Made by a program: the position numbers and the translations under genes. The notes below the pieces were generated by a model. That model saw nothing but the letters and a program-made list of their open reading frames with translations. It did not search any database and was not told the origin of the DNA. 64,000 nucleotides of DNA from Pseudomonas sp. B21-040 (GTDB lineage: Bacteria; Pseudomonadota; Gammaproteobacteria; Pseudomonadales; Pseudomonadaceae), in the NCBI RefSeq assembly GCF_024748695.1, contig NZ_CP087176.1, positions 799,501-863,500 on the forward strand, written 5' to 3'. Positions 41,536-50,732 of this stretch are shown in pieces. Position 1 is the stretch's first letter. Each line of letters begins with the position of its first letter.

Positions 41536-42989
41536 CAACGGTCTCCCTGTTTGGCCAGGTGTTCGCGGGCCATGTCGTGCAGTGAGCGGGCGGCGGGCTT
41601 TGGCGCGCTGTGGTTTTGCGTCCAGGGGCCGACATTGTTTGGCGTGAGGGCGCGCAGGCGAGTGGCGAAGAAACCGAACAGGCGATAAAGCGTCGGCGAA
41701 CTGTTGAGCCTGGCCCAGGCGTTCCAGATGAACCGTTCCTTGCGCGAATACTTGCTGCCTTGACCGCGCATGACCTGATTCGGGCTGTCCGGGGCTTTGA
41801 CGTTCTCTTCCCGCAGGCGACGCAGCAATGCAGGGATAGGAATTTTTACCGGGCAGACTTCGCCGCAAGCACCGCAAAGCGATGAAGCGCTGGGATGATC
41901 CGGGACTTTCGCCAGGCCGACCATGTGAGGCGTGATGATTTTTCCGATAGGCCCAGGGTAAACCTCCCCATAGGCATGGCCGCCGATTCGGGTGTAGACC
42001 GGGCAATGATTCATACAGGCACCGCAGCGGATGCAGTTCAGGGTCTGGCGCAATTCGCTGTCGGCAAACGCCTGGCTGCGACCGTTGTCGAGCAATACCA
42101 GGTGCACTTCCCGGGGGCCGTCGAGTTCATGCTCCTGGCGTGGGCCGGAGATCATGTTGACGTAGGTGGTGATCGGAATGCCCAGCGCCGAGCGGGTCAG
42201 CAGTGACAGCAGCGGCACCACGTCGCGCAGGTTTTCCACGACTTTTTCGATGCCGGTCACGGCGATATGCACGGGTGGGACAGCGGTGGTCATGCGCCCG
42301 TTGCCTTCGTTTTCCACCAGCAACAGGGTGCCGGTTTCGGCCACGGCGAAGTTGACGCCGGAGACGCCGATGTCCGCTTCGAAGAATTTCTGCCGCAAGA
42401 CTCTGCGACCGATCTGAATGAGTTGGTCAACGTCCTTTGTGTATTCCACGCCAAGTTTGTCGTGGAACAAGGACGCGACCTGACCGGCATTCTTGTGGAT
42501 CGCCGGCATAATAATGTGTGAAGGCTTCTCGTGGTCGAGCTGGACGATGTACTCACCCATGTCCGACTCCAGGCATTCAATGCCTTGAGCCTCGAGGACA
42601 TGGTTCATCTCCATCTCTTCGCTGACCATCGATTTGCCCTTGATCACTTGCCGCCCCTCGTGAGCGCGGATGATCGAGAGGACGATGCCATTGGCTTCGT
42701 CCACCGTTTCCGCCCAGTGCACTGTCACACCGTTGCGGGTCAGGTTCTGTTCAAGCTGCTCGAGCAGGTCGGGCAACTTGGATAACGCACGGGCGCGGAC
42801 AGCATTGCCCAGCGCTCGCAAATGTTCTCTTTCGTGGGCATCGCTGAAGGACGCTGCCCGTTTGGTCATCAGTGAATCCATCGCAGTGCGAAAGTTGTTT
42901 CGCAGTTGCTTGTCGTCCAAAGCCTTGTGAGCCCGGGTGCGAAAATCCTCTTCTACGGCAACCGTAGGAATAATCGTGGAAGTGCTCAT
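41535..42989 (-). CDS. lutB: LutB, L-lactate utilisation iron-sulfur protein
   Basis: 484 residues from ATG 42989 (GGAGGTG upstream, 4-nt overlap with lutA); the open frame extends to 43211 but that start is unlikely. The N-terminal LUD domain has VIKGKSMVSEEMEMNHVLEA and FAVAETGTLLLVENEGNGR. Two 4Fe-4S motifs follow: CIRCGACMNHCPVYTRIGG and SLCGACGEVCPVKIPIPAL. It passes electrons from L-lactate oxidation together with LutA and LutC. Confidence 0.93.
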   Translation of the reverse strand: MSTSTIIPTVAVEEDFRTRAHKALDDKQLRNNFRTAMDSLMTKRAASFSDAHEREHLRALGNAVRARALSKLPDLLEQLEQNLTRNGVTVHWAETVDEANGIVLSIIRAHEGRQVIKGKSMVSEEMEMNHVLEAQGIECLESDMGEYIVQLDHEKPSHIIMPAIHKNAGQVASLFHDKLGVEYTKDVDQLIQIGRRVLRQKFFEADIGVSGVNFAVAETGTLLLVENEGNGRMTTAVPPVHIAVTGIEKVVENLRDVVPLLSLLTRSALGIPITTYVNMISGPRQEHELDGPREVHLVLLDNGRSQAFADSELRQTLNCIRCGACMNHCPVYTRIGGHAYGEVYPGPIGKIITPHMVGLAKVPDHPSASSLCGACGEVCPVKIPIPALLRRLREENVKAPDSPNQVMRGQGSKYSRKERFIWNAWARLNSSPTLYRLFGFFATRLRALTPNNVGPWTQNHSAPKPAARSLHDMAREHLAKQGDR

Positions 42990-43810
42990 CGGGCACCTCC
43001 GGTTCGCTGCCAGAGAAAACTGGCCAGGTGTTGGCCGCGCAGCGCTTCCTTTTGTTTCTCCAGCGAGCCGTTGATGTTCATCAGGCAACCGCAGTCGGCA
43101 CTGAGTACCTTGTGCGCGCCGGACTCCTTCAACGACCGGGTCTTGTCCACCACCATCGCACCGGAAATGTCTGGCATACGGACGCTGAACGTCCCGCCAA
43201 AGCCACAACATTCACTTTCGTGATCGTGATTGACCCGCTCTACGTTGCTCAATTGCGCCAACAACTCGCGACCGTGCAGGTGGGTGTTCATTTCGCGGCG
43301 TGCCGAGCACGACGTGTGCAGCGCCACTTTGACCGGCTCGCCGCTGTCCTTGAGCTGCACCTTGCAGACAAACAGCAGGAACTCGGCCAGCTCATACGTC
43401 CTGGCCGCCAAGGCCTGAACCTGTTTCAACGTCTGCGGCTCGTCCTTGAACAAGTCGGCGTAGTGTTCGCGCAACATCCCGGCACACGATCCCGACGGCA
43501 CCACCACCGGATAATCCCCGGCAAACAGCGCCAGTTGCGAGCGCGCCACCGTCCTTGCCTGCTCGGTGTAACCCGAGGTGTAGGCCGGTTGTCCGCAGCA
43601 GCTTTGCCCTTGCGGGTACTCGACACGAATACCTTCGCGTTCCAGCAAGTGAATCGCGTCCATCCCGGCTTCGGGGTAGAACAAGTCCACCACGCAGGTT
43701 CCGAACAGGTAAACCCGTGACGGTTTCTCGCTAGGGTATTGCCGAGGCTCGTGCAGTGGCGGGGCGACGCGGGTCGCATTCGGCACGGCGTTGTAAAAAA
43801 GCTCGCTCAT
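42986..43810 (-). CDS. lutA: LutA, L-lactate utilisation (Fe-S)-binding protein
   Basis: 274 residues with two CCG domains: SCCGQPAYTSGYTEQA and ECCGFGGTFSVRMPDIS, plus VPSGSCAGMLREHY and LSADCGCLMNINGS. It starts MSELFYNAVPNATRVA; in many species the start is nearer SRVYLFGTCVVDLFYPEAG, so the N-terminal 30 residues are an extension or the start is further in. It partners LutB and LutC. It follows lldP by 151 nt in which two hairpins are seen, possibly separating permease and enzyme expression. Confidence 0.92.
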   Translation of the reverse strand: MSELFYNAVPNATRVAPPLHEPRQYPSEKPSRVYLFGTCVVDLFYPEAGMDAIHLLEREGIRVEYPQGQSCCGQPAYTSGYTEQARTVARSQLALFAGDYPVVVPSGSCAGMLREHYADLFKDEPQTLKQVQALAARTYELAEFLLFVCKVQLKDSGEPVKVALHTSCSARREMNTHLHGRELLAQLSNVERVNHDHESECCGFGGTFSVRMPDISGAMVVDKTRSLKESGAHKVLSADCGCLMNINGSLEKQKEALRGQHLASFLWQRTGGAR

Positions 43811-43850
43811 CAGGCGTGTCTCCGGGTGGTCCCGGTTATCCGTCCGCTGA

Positions 43851-43940
43851 GGCTGCTGAATATAGAGAGGGAAGCTTTCAGCAGCCTTGCAGACCGGGTT
43901 GTGAATTGCTGACGCCGGAATCGTGGTCCGGCGTCGGTTT
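43851..43940. other. Two hairpins between lldP and lutA
   Basis: GGCTGCTGAA...TTTCAGCAGCC (about 43850-43885) and GACGCCGGA...TCCGGCGTC (43911-43935) are inverted repeats; the second has a T-rich stretch on its plus-strand side. They lie inside the leftward operon, where they could stabilise or process the mRNA. Confidence 0.4.
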
Positions 43941-43961
43941 TTGCTTTTTAACGTGTAGTAC

Positions 43962-45656
43962 TTAGTGCACCAGCATGCCGGTGAACCAGTAGGCCTGGGC
44001 CAGGGTGATCAAGCCGACTATCGTTGCAAAGAATAGGCTGTGCTTGAGGGTGAAGCGGAACAGATCCGATTCCTTGCCCACCAGACCGGTCGCGGCGCAG
44101 GCCACGGCGATCGATTGTGGCGAGATCATCTTGCCGGTCACGCCGCCACTGGTGTTTGCCGCCACCAGCAACACATCGTTGACGCCGATCTGGTGCGCGG
44201 TGGTTGCTTGCAACGAACTGAAGAGTGCGTTGGAGGAGGTGTCGGAACCGGTCAGGAACACGCCCAGCCAGCCGAGGAACGGCGAGAAGAACGGGAACGC
44301 TGCACCCGTCGCCGCCAGCACCAGAGCCATGGTCGAAGACATGCCCGAGTAGTTGGTGACGAAAGCGAACGCCAGCACCATGCCGATGGACAGGATCGGC
44401 CAACGCAGTTCGTAGAAGGTCTCTTTCAAAGTGGTCAGACCAGTTTTGATGTTGATCTTCAGAACCAGCATCGAGATCAGCGCAGAGAAGAAAATCGCCG
44501 TGCCGGTCGCGGAAATCGGGTCAAGTTTGAACACCGCCGGAATGGCAGTCGGCGCCGCCACGATCGGAGCAACCTTGATCACCATTTGGTCCAGGTGCGG
44601 AATGGCGAAGTTGAATACGAAGCTGTACATCGAACCGCCAGCAGCGAACATGGCTTTGAACGGTTTCAGGGTCCAGATGGTGACCAGTACGGTGAGGATC
44701 AGGAACGGTGACCAGGCTTTGAAAATTTCACCGAGGCTGTAAGGCGAGGCCACGGTGGTGCGCGGTTGACCGAAGCCGCCGGCGCTGGCGGTCACCACGG
44801 ACGCCGAGACGGCACCGACAATGTGTTGGCCCGCGGCGCGTTTCGGCTGCCAGACTTTCAGGAACAGGGTCAGCGAAATCAGGCTGACCAGAGCCGAGGT
44901 GATGTCCGGCAGTTCCGGTCCAATGAAGTTGGACGTGAAGTATTGGGTGATGGCGAAGCTCAAACCGGCCACCAGGGCAGCGGGCCAGGTTTCCTTGACG
45001 CCGCGCAGGCCGTCCATCATGAACACCAGCCAGAACGGCACGAACAGCGACAGCAGCGGTAGTTGGCGACCGGTCATGGCGCCGATCTTGAACGCGTCGA
45101 TGCCGGTCACTTGCCCGGCGACGATGATCGGGATGCCCAGGGCGCCGAAGGCTACCGGCGCGGTGTTGGCAATCAGGCACAGGCCCGCGGCATACAGCGG
45201 ATTGAAGCCCAGGCCAACGAGCAGTGCGGCGGTAATCGCTACCGGCGCGCCGAAACCGGCTGCACCTTCCAGGAAAGCGCCGAAGCAGAAGCCGATCAGC
45301 AAAACCTGCAAGCGCTGGTCGTCGGTGATCGACAGTACCGAGCTGCGGATGACTTCAAACTGACCGCTCTTGACCGTCAGTTTGTAGAGGAACACGGCTG
45401 CCACAATGATCCAGGCGATGGGCCAGAGACCGTAGGCGAAACCATAACCGGCGGCGGCGAACGCCATGTCGACCGGCATCTGGAAGGCAAAAATCGCCAC
45501 GGCGATGGATAACGCCAGGGTGATGCTGCCGGCCACATGACCTTTGAGGCGGAACACCGCCAACGCCAGGAAGAAAAACACGATAGGGATGACGGCTGCG
45601 AGGGCGGAGACGCCGAGACTGCCGAGCGGGGTGTAGAGCTGTTGCCAGGTTTGCAT
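43962..45656 (-). CDS. lldP: LldP, lactate permease
   Basis: 564 residues, all-helical membrane protein of the LctP family with about 13 segments. Typical stretches are [60 protein letters not shown] and [19 protein letters not shown]. It imports L- and D-lactate with protons. First gene of the leftward lactate operon and divergent from lldR, with a GntR-type operator between them. Confidence 0.95.
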   Translation of the reverse strand: MQTWQQLYTPLGSLGVSALAAVIPIVFFFLALAVFRLKGHVAGSITLALSIAVAIFAFQMPVDMAFAAAGYGFAYGLWPIAWIIVAAVFLYKLTVKSGQFEVIRSSVLSITDDQRLQVLLIGFCFGAFLEGAAGFGAPVAITAALLVGLGFNPLYAAGLCLIANTAPVAFGALGIPIIVAGQVTGIDAFKIGAMTGRQLPLLSLFVPFWLVFMMDGLRGVKETWPAALVAGLSFAITQYFTSNFIGPELPDITSALVSLISLTLFLKVWQPKRAAGQHIVGAVSASVVTASAGGFGQPRTTVASPYSLGEIFKAWSPFLILTVLVTIWTLKPFKAMFAAGGSMYSFVFNFAIPHLDQMVIKVAPIVAAPTAIPAVFKLDPISATGTAIFFSALISMLVLKINIKTGLTTLKETFYELRWPILSIGMVLAFAFVTNYSGMSSTMALVLAATGAAFPFFSPFLGWLGVFLTGSDTSSNALFSSLQATTAHQIGVNDVLLVAANTSGGVTGKMISPQSIAVACAATGLVGKESDLFRFTLKHSLFFATIVGLITLAQAYWFTGMLVH

Positions 45657-45708
45657 ATGGGGTGGCCCCTAATTGTTGTTGGTCAGGCACTGGGCAGCGT
45701 TTTTGGTT

Positions 45709-45725
45709 AATTGGTAATACCAATT
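45709..45725. promoter_or_regulatory. Putative LldR operator
   Basis: AATTGGTAATACCAATT is a 17-bp palindrome with the TGGT-N3-ACCA core known for FadR-subfamily GntR regulators including LldR and PdhR. It lies in the lldP-lldR divergent region, 53 nt from the lldP start. Assignment is by motif match. Confidence 0.7.
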
Positions 45726-45919
45726 TACAATCGCTGTTGGCTAGGGTAAAAGCCTTATGCGCGGCGTGTCAATTTGCCGCCCTAAAACTTTTGTCGAATA
45801 AGCCGTGTGCAGCGCATCGGATCGGTTTGATCGAGCGTCGTCTTGCCAGATGCTGGCGTCGCGCCAATAGGCCAGAATAGAGATCCCGGCAAGCTGTCGG
45901 GATCGTGGAGAATTGAGTT

Positions 45920-46687
45920 ATGGGGTTTGATCAGATTCGTCAGCGCCGTTTGTCTGACGATATTGTCGAGCGGCTCGAAGGGATGATCCTGGAAGGCACG
46001 CTGAAGCCTGGTGAGCGCTTGCCGGCCGAGCGCACGCTGGCTGAGCAGTTCGGTGTGTCACGCCCTTCATTGCGCGAGGCGATTCAGAAGCTGGCGGCCA
46101 AGGGTTTGCTGGTCAGTCGCCAGGGCGGTGGCAATTACGTCGTCGATTCGTTGGGGTCGACCTTCAGCGATCCATTGCTGCAGCTGTTGGAAAATAACCC
46201 TGAGGCGCAACGCGATCTATTGGAGTTTCGCCACACGCTGGAAGCGTCCTGCGCTTACTACGCGGCCTTGCGTGCCACCGATGTGGACCGTGAGCGGCTG
46301 ACGGCCGCGTTTGATGAGTTGCAGGACTGTTATTCGCGTCACGATGACGTCAGTCGGGCTGAAGAGGGTGCGGCAGATGCGAAATTTCACCTGGCGATTG
46401 CCGAGGCCAGTCATAACGCGGTGTTGCTGCACACCATTCGCGGGCTGTTCGATCTGCTCAAGCGCAACGTGGTGACCAATATTGGCGGCATGTACAAGCA
46501 GCGCACCGAAACCCGCGACATGCTGATCACGCAGCACCGGGAGTTGTACCTGGCGATTATCGAGGGGCGGGCGGAGCAGGCGCGGGAAGTCTCCAGCCGG
46601 CACATTTTGTATGTGCAGGAAGTGCTGGAGGAAGTGCGTCAGGAAGTGCAGCGCATGGCTCGGGCGGAGCGGCGCAAAGGGATGTAG
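45920..46687 (+). CDS. lldR: LldR, FadR/GntR-family lactate-responsive regulator
   Basis: 255 residues. An N-terminal winged helix of GntR type (GTLKPGERLPAERTLAEQFG, then SRPSLREAIQKLAAKGLL) is followed by an FCD ligand-binding domain (LLEFRHTLEASCAYYAALRA, DAKFHLAIAEASHNAVLLHT) with the metal-site Asp/His residues. It should repress the divergent lldP operon and release it with lactate. ATG 45920 is preceded by GTGGAG. A REPIN follows the stop. Confidence 0.92.
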   Translation: MGFDQIRQRRLSDDIVERLEGMILEGTLKPGERLPAERTLAEQFGVSRPSLREAIQKLAAKGLLVSRQGGGNYVVDSLGSTFSDPLLQLLENNPEAQRDLLEFRHTLEASCAYYAALRATDVDRERLTAAFDELQDCYSRHDDVSRAEEGAADAKFHLAIAEASHNAVLLHTIRGLFDLLKRNVVTNIGGMYKQRTETRDMLITQHRELYLAIIEGRAEQAREVSSRHILYVQEVLEEVRQEVQRMARAERRKGM

Positions 46688-46690
46688 TCT

Positions 46691-46796
46691 GATCGTTCCC
46701 ACGCTCCGCGTGGGAATGCATCCCGTGACGCTTCGCGTCACAAGGCGGACGCAGAGCGTCCATTGCTGCATTCCCACGCAGAGCGTGGGAACAATC
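46691..46796. repeat. REPIN-type repeat, GTTCCCACGC family
   Basis: GATCGTTCCCACGCTCCGCG (from 46691) and its near complement ending GAGCGTGGGAACAATC (46796) enclose GACGCTTCGCGTC and GACGCAGAGCGTC hairpins. GTTCCCACGC...GCGTGGGAA is a common Pseudomonas REP sequence. It lies between convergent lldR and smpB and may end both transcripts. Confidence 0.85.
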
Positions 46797-46812
46797 AACT
46801 CAAGGCAAAGAG

Positions 46813-47295
46813 TTAGTCTTCCTTGCCCTTGTTGCGCACCGCACGCTGCAACTCGCGACCGGCGTCGCGCTCGCGTTCGGTATCACGCTTGTCGTATTCC
46901 TTCTTGCCCTTGCCCAGTGCGATCTCGCACTTGACCATGTGCTTACTCCAGTACCAGGACAAGCATACGCAGGCATAACCTTTCTGTTGCACGGCCGCGG
47001 CGAGCTTTTCCAGCTCGCGGCGGTTGAGCAGCAACTTTCGGGTGCGGGTCGGGTCAGCAATGACGTGGGTGCTGGCGGTCATCAGGGGCGTAATGTGGCT
47101 GCCAAGCAGCCAGGCTTCGCCATCCTTGAGCAGCACGTAACTGTCGACCAGTTGCAGCTTGCTTGCCCGCAGACTTTTTACTTCCCAGCCGGCCAGGACC
47201 AGACCAGCCTCGAACCGATGTTCGATGAAGTAATCGTGTCGCGCCTTTTTGTTCTGCGCGATGGTCCCTGTTGGGTGTTTCTTCTGTTTAGCCAT
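46813..47295 (-). CDS. smpB: SmpB, tmRNA-binding protein
   Basis: 160 residues from [20 protein letters not shown] (ATG 47295). The oligonucleotide-binding barrel contains [20 protein letters not shown], and [20 protein letters not shown] leads into the basic tail [18 protein letters not shown]. SmpB delivers tmRNA to stalled ribosomes; the ssrA gene is 10 kb to the left. An upstream in-frame extension is open to 47526 but not plausible as coding. Divergent from the transporter gene at 47414. Confidence 0.96.
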   Translation of the reverse strand: MAKQKKHPTGTIAQNKKARHDYFIEHRFEAGLVLAGWEVKSLRASKLQLVDSYVLLKDGEAWLLGSHITPLMTASTHVIADPTRTRKLLLNRRELEKLAAAVQQKGYACVCLSWYWSKHMVKCEIALGKGKKEYDKRDTERERDAGRELQRAVRNKGKED

Positions 47296-47413
47296 AGGGG
47301 CGGCATTATAGGGAGTTGCGCGCGAGTCGGCTACGGTATCGCTACGTGCTTGAGCAGGTTGATTGAATCCCGGACAATGCGGCCTCTTTTTTGAACGCTT
47401 GGGCGTGATAACG

Positions 47414-48817
47414 ATGTCGACAGACAAGGTTTCTGTCCACGGCAGTTGGGCTAGCCGCTGGGTCTTCATACTCGCCGCGACCGGTTCGGCCGTGGGCCTG
47501 GGTAGTATCTGGAAATTCCCGTACATGGTCGGCGTCTATGGCGGCGGCGCTTTCGTGCTGATGTTTCTGGCCTGTATCGCGCTGATCGGTGTGCCGGTCA
47601 TGCTGGCCGAAACCCTGATTGGTCGTCGCGCCCGGCAAAGTCCGGCCAACGCCTTGAAGGTGTTGGCGCTTGAAGCAGGGCATTCGGCCAAATGGTCGTG
47701 GGGCGCATTTGCCGGGATGATCACGGCGTTGCTGATCCTGTCGTTCTACAGTGTGGTCGGTGGCTGGTCGCTGGATTACATCATCGACATGGGGCGAGGC
47801 GACTTCCAGGGCGTGACGGCTGACCAGGTCGGCGCGTACTTCGGCAATGTGATCGCCGATCCTTGGCGCCTGACACTTTGGCACACGATTTTCATGCTGT
47901 TGTCTGCCGTGGTGATCGCCAAAGGCGTGGTCGCCGGGCTTGAGCGCAGCTTGCGGATCATGATGCCGCTGCTGTTTGTGATGGTCATCGTGCTGCTGGG
48001 TTACAGCATGACCACCGGCCACTTCATGGAAGGCGTGCATTTCATGTTCGACTTCCACCCGGAAAAAGTACTCGACGGTTTACTGCCTGCCATGGGGCAC
48101 GCGTTCTTCTCGCTGAGCGTCGGTGTCGGTTCGATCATGATCTATGGCGCCTACATGCCAAAGCATTCGTCGATTTCCGGCACCGTCGTGGGCGTGGCGC
48201 TGCTGGATACGTTCGTTTCGCTGGTGGCCGGCCTGGCATTGTTTCCGATTGTGTTCGCAGCGGGCTTGAACCCGAGCGAAGGCCCTGGCTTGATGTTCGT
48301 CAGCCTGCCATTTGCTTTCGGCAACGTAGCGTTTGGTCAGTTGATGGGCGTAGTGTTCTTCGTGCTGGTTGCGGTTGCTGCCTGGAGTTCGGCGATTTCG
48401 CTGCTTGAGCCCATGGTGGCTTACCTGGTTGAACGCACCAAAATCCGCCGCGCCTGGGTGACGTTCTGGTTGGCTTTCTCCTGCTGGTTCGTCGGTCTGG
48501 GTACCGTGTTTTCCTTCAATATCTGGAAGCAAGCCAAGTTTTTCGTGAACGATGGCGGGATGTTCCACCTCTACCAATGGGGGGCGACCGGTGGTCTGGA
48601 CTTCTTTGGTGTGATCGATTTCTTTACCTCACGGATCATGTTGCCACTCGGTGGTTTGTGTTTCGTGGTGTTTGCGGGCTGGATCATGGGGCGTGAAGCG
48701 GTGCGCGACGAGTTGTCGATCCGCAGCCCGATGCTGTTCGGTCTGTCCCTGTTCTTGATGCGCTATGTGGCGCCCATCGGCATTCTCGTAGTGTTTGCCG
48801 CCCAGCTGTGGAAGTGA
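47414..48817 (+). CDS. Sodium-dependent transporter (NSS/SNF family)
   Basis: 467 residues with about 12 membrane helices. [20 protein letters not shown] and [20 protein letters not shown] near the N terminus are the sodium- and substrate-binding first helix of the neurotransmitter:sodium symporter family. The substrate is probably an amino acid but cannot be read here. The start at 47414 ([11 protein letters not shown]) is chosen over one at 47363 because the upstream residues are atypical. Followed by ratA after 7 nt. Confidence 0.9.
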   Translation: MSTDKVSVHGSWASRWVFILAATGSAVGLGSIWKFPYMVGVYGGGAFVLMFLACIALIGVPVMLAETLIGRRARQSPANALKVLALEAGHSAKWSWGAFAGMITALLILSFYSVVGGWSLDYIIDMGRGDFQGVTADQVGAYFGNVIADPWRLTLWHTIFMLLSAVVIAKGVVAGLERSLRIMMPLLFVMVIVLLGYSMTTGHFMEGVHFMFDFHPEKVLDGLLPAMGHAFFSLSVGVGSIMIYGAYMPKHSSISGTVVGVALLDTFVSLVAGLALFPIVFAAGLNPSEGPGLMFVSLPFAFGNVAFGQLMGVVFFVLVAVAAWSSAISLLEPMVAYLVERTKIRRAWVTFWLAFSCWFVGLGTVFSFNIWKQAKFFVNDGGMFHLYQWGATGGLDFFGVIDFFTSRIMLPLGGLCFVVFAGWIMGREAVRDELSIRSPMLFGLSLFLMRYVAPIGILVVFAAQLWK

Positions 48818-48824
48818 CGCTGAC

Positions 48825-49259
48825 ATGACGACGCATATTCAACGTTCGGCCTTGCTGCCGTATCCGGCACAAGCGCTGTATGACCTGGTCAACGACGTAG
48901 CGCGTTACCCCGAGTTTCTGCCGTGGTGTTCGGCCGCCGAAGTGCTGGAAATTTCGCCTGAGTACATGCGTGCCAGCGTGGGTGTGGCCAAGGGCGGCCT
49001 CAGCCAGCATTTCGTCACCAGAAATACTCTGGTGCCGGGGCAATCGATCGAAATGAACCTCGAGGAAGGTCCTTTCACCCAATTGCACGGCGTGTGGGTG
49101 TTCAAGTCGCTGACTGAGAAGGCCTGCAAGATCAGTCTGGACCTGTCGTTCGACTACGCCGGGCCGATTGTTCGCGCAACGTTGGGGCCTTTGTTCAATC
49201 AGGCGGCCAACACGCTGGTGGACGCGTTCTGCCAGCGCGCCAAGCAGATACATGGTTGA
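48825..49259 (+). CDS. ratA: RatA-like START/COQ10-domain protein
   Basis: 144 residues of the polyketide cyclase/START fold: RSALLPYPAQALYDLVNDVA, RYPEFLPWCSAAEVLE, and FDYAGPIVRATLGPLFNQAA. In E. coli RatA (PasT) was described as a ribosome-association toxin, while the family also resembles COQ10 ubiquinone-binding proteins; which applies here is open. It overlaps rnfH by 8 nt, the common ratA-rnfH pair, and lies opposite smpB as in most Pseudomonas. Confidence 0.92.
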   Translation: MTTHIQRSALLPYPAQALYDLVNDVARYPEFLPWCSAAEVLEISPEYMRASVGVAKGGLSQHFVTRNTLVPGQSIEMNLEEGPFTQLHGVWVFKSLTEKACKISLDLSFDYAGPIVRATLGPLFNQAANTLVDAFCQRAKQIHG

Positions 49260-49566
49260 GTCGGTGATTGAGGTCGAAGTGGTGTATGCCGCCGTGGATC
49301 GCCAGGTATTGCTCTGCGTAACGATGCCAGCAGCATCGACGGTGCGAGCCGCCGTGCAATGCTCAGGCATTGGCGCAGCGTTTCCGGAACTGGATCTGGC
49401 GGCTTGCCCTGTAGGGATTTTCGGCAAGGTCGTCGCTGATCCGGACAGTCGACGGGTTCTGGCTGGAGATCGCATCGAGATCTATAGGCCTTTGCTGGCC
49501 GACCCGAAGGAGGTTCGCCGGTTGCGCGCAGCCAAGGCTGCCGAGGCCAAAGCCCGGAATCAGTGA
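49252..49566 (+). CDS. rnfH: RnfH family protein (UPF0125)
   Basis: 104 residues, ubiquitin-like beta-grasp protein: MVESVIEVEVVYAAVDRQVL, VGIFGKVVADPDSRRVLAGD and RIEIYRPLLADPKEVRRLRA. The last of these is the family hallmark. Function is not firmly known. It is coupled to ratA by overlap and ends at a shared terminator. Confidence 0.93.
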   Translation: MVESVIEVEVVYAAVDRQVLLCVTMPAASTVRAAVQCSGIGAAFPELDLAACPVGIFGKVVADPDSRRVLAGDRIEIYRPLLADPKEVRRLRAAKAAEAKARNQ

Positions 49567-49584
49567 TTCGGTCAAACGCCAGAC

Positions 49585-49617
49585 AATAAAAAACCCGGTA
49601 ATTCCGGGTTTTTTATT
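49585..49617. terminator. Bidirectional intrinsic terminator between rnfH and omlA
   Basis: AATAAAAAACCCGG (49585-49598) and CCGGGTTTTTTATT (49604-49617) pair perfectly with a TAATT loop; A-run and T-run on either side serve both converging genes. Confidence 0.93.
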
Positions 49618-49627
49618 GCGTCGCAAA

Positions 49628-50155
49628 TTATTGCGGCGTGGTGTCCAGCGGTTCTGGCGTCGGGACTGGAACGGTTTCTACACCGTCGACGTCCTTCTGG
49701 ATCTGATCCAGCAACGAACCAGGCTTGGCCGGTTTTTCCGGTTTCGGCTTCTCGACATTTTCAACTGGCGCAGTGACTGTGGTGCCTTTGTCCTTGCCGA
49801 GAATGGCTTCGTCGCGGCTCACGCCTGGCATGAAATCACCAGAGAGGCTGACAAGCTGGTCATTTGGGTTGAAGATAACGCTAATGCGTTCCTGTTGGCG
49901 TTCACCGCCACCCGGTTGCAGGCTGTACAGATAATCCCAGCGATCGGCATGGAACGTGTCAGTCAACAGAGGGTTGCCCATGATAAACCGTACTTGCTTG
50001 CGGGTCATTCCCGGGCGTAACTGGTCTATCATGTCCTGCGTGACGACATTGCCCTGCTGGATGTCGATTTTGTAAACCCCGGGGAATGAACAACCGGCGA
50101 GTGCGAGCAGTCCCACAAAGGTGAAACTGGTTAGCAAGAGCTTGGTGTTTTGCAT
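49628..50155 (-). CDS. bamE: BamE/OmlA, outer-membrane assembly lipoprotein
   Basis: 175 residues. Lipoprotein signal LLALAGC with Cys22. The SmpA/OmlA domain shows [20 protein letters not shown] and [20 protein letters not shown]. The C-terminal extension beyond about residue 125 is Pro/Lys/Glu-rich ([13 protein letters not shown]) and probably disordered. BamE supports the BAM complex in inserting outer-membrane proteins. Divergent from fur, the classical omlA-fur pair of pseudomonads. Confidence 0.95.
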   Translation of the reverse strand: MQNTKLLLTSFTFVGLLALAGCSFPGVYKIDIQQGNVVTQDMIDQLRPGMTRKQVRFIMGNPLLTDTFHADRWDYLYSLQPGGGERQQERISVIFNPNDQLVSLSGDFMPGVSRDEAILGKDKGTTVTAPVENVEKPKPEKPAKPGSLLDQIQKDVDGVETVPVPTPEPLDTTPQ

Positions 50156-50252
50156 CGGTGGGCGACTTCCACTATCTTGGCTGGGACAACGTAAACGCCG
50201 ATCATACCCGCATTAAGAGAAGCTGCGAAGCAGCATCGCGAGAAAGCTGACC

Positions 50253-50657
50253 ATGGTTGAAAATAGCGAACTACGCAAAGCCGGCCTCAAAGTGACCCTG
50301 CCAAGGGTCAAAATTCTGCAAATGCTCGATTCCGCCGAGCAACGCCACATGAGTGCCGAAGATGTTTACAAGGCGCTGATGGAGGCTGGTGAGGACGTCG
50401 GTCTGGCCACGGTTTACCGTGTACTGACTCAGTTCGAGGCAGCTGGCCTTGTGGTGCGGCACAACTTCGACGGAGGCCACGCGGTCTTCGAACTGGATGA
50501 CGGCAAGCATCACGACCATATGGTCAACGTCGAAACCAGCGAAGTGATCGAATTCTTCGACGAAGAAATCGAGCGCCTGCAGAAAGCCATCGTCGACAAG
50601 TATGGTTTCGAGATGGTTGATCACAATCTGGTGCTGTACGTACGCAAGAAAAAGTAA
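50253..50657 (+). CDS. fur: Fur, ferric uptake regulator
   Basis: 134 residues, the Pseudomonas length. Winged helix: LRKAGLKVTLPRVKILQML and GLATVYRVLTQFEAAGLVVR. Metal-binding segments: GHAVFELDDGKHHDHMVNVE and IVDKYGFEMVDHNLVLY. No cysteine is present, so it lacks the Cys-based structural zinc site of E. coli Fur, as known for P. aeruginosa. It represses iron-uptake genes when Fe(II) is bound. Confidence 0.97.
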   Translation: MVENSELRKAGLKVTLPRVKILQMLDSAEQRHMSAEDVYKALMEAGEDVGLATVYRVLTQFEAAGLVVRHNFDGGHAVFELDDGKHHDHMVNVETSEVIEFFDEEIERLQKAIVDKYGFEMVDHNLVLYVRKKK

Positions 50658-50691
50658 GCATGTCGCGCGAATTTCAGATTCGCGAAACGAA

Positions 50692-50717
50692 CGAAGGCGA
50701 CCCCAGGGTCGCCTTCG
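50692..50717. terminator. Hairpin between convergent fur and recN
   Basis: CGAAGGCGACCC (50692-50703) and GGGTCGCCTTCG (50706-50717), perfect 12-bp stem with a 2-nt gap. No T-run, but placed to end both fur and recN transcripts. Confidence 0.7.
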
Positions 50718-50732
50718 TGCTGTCTGCTGTTC

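Noticed and set aside
47342..48058. 238-codon leftward frame opposite the sodium-dependent transporter
   Set aside because: His/Gln-rich antisense shadow of a membrane protein gene.
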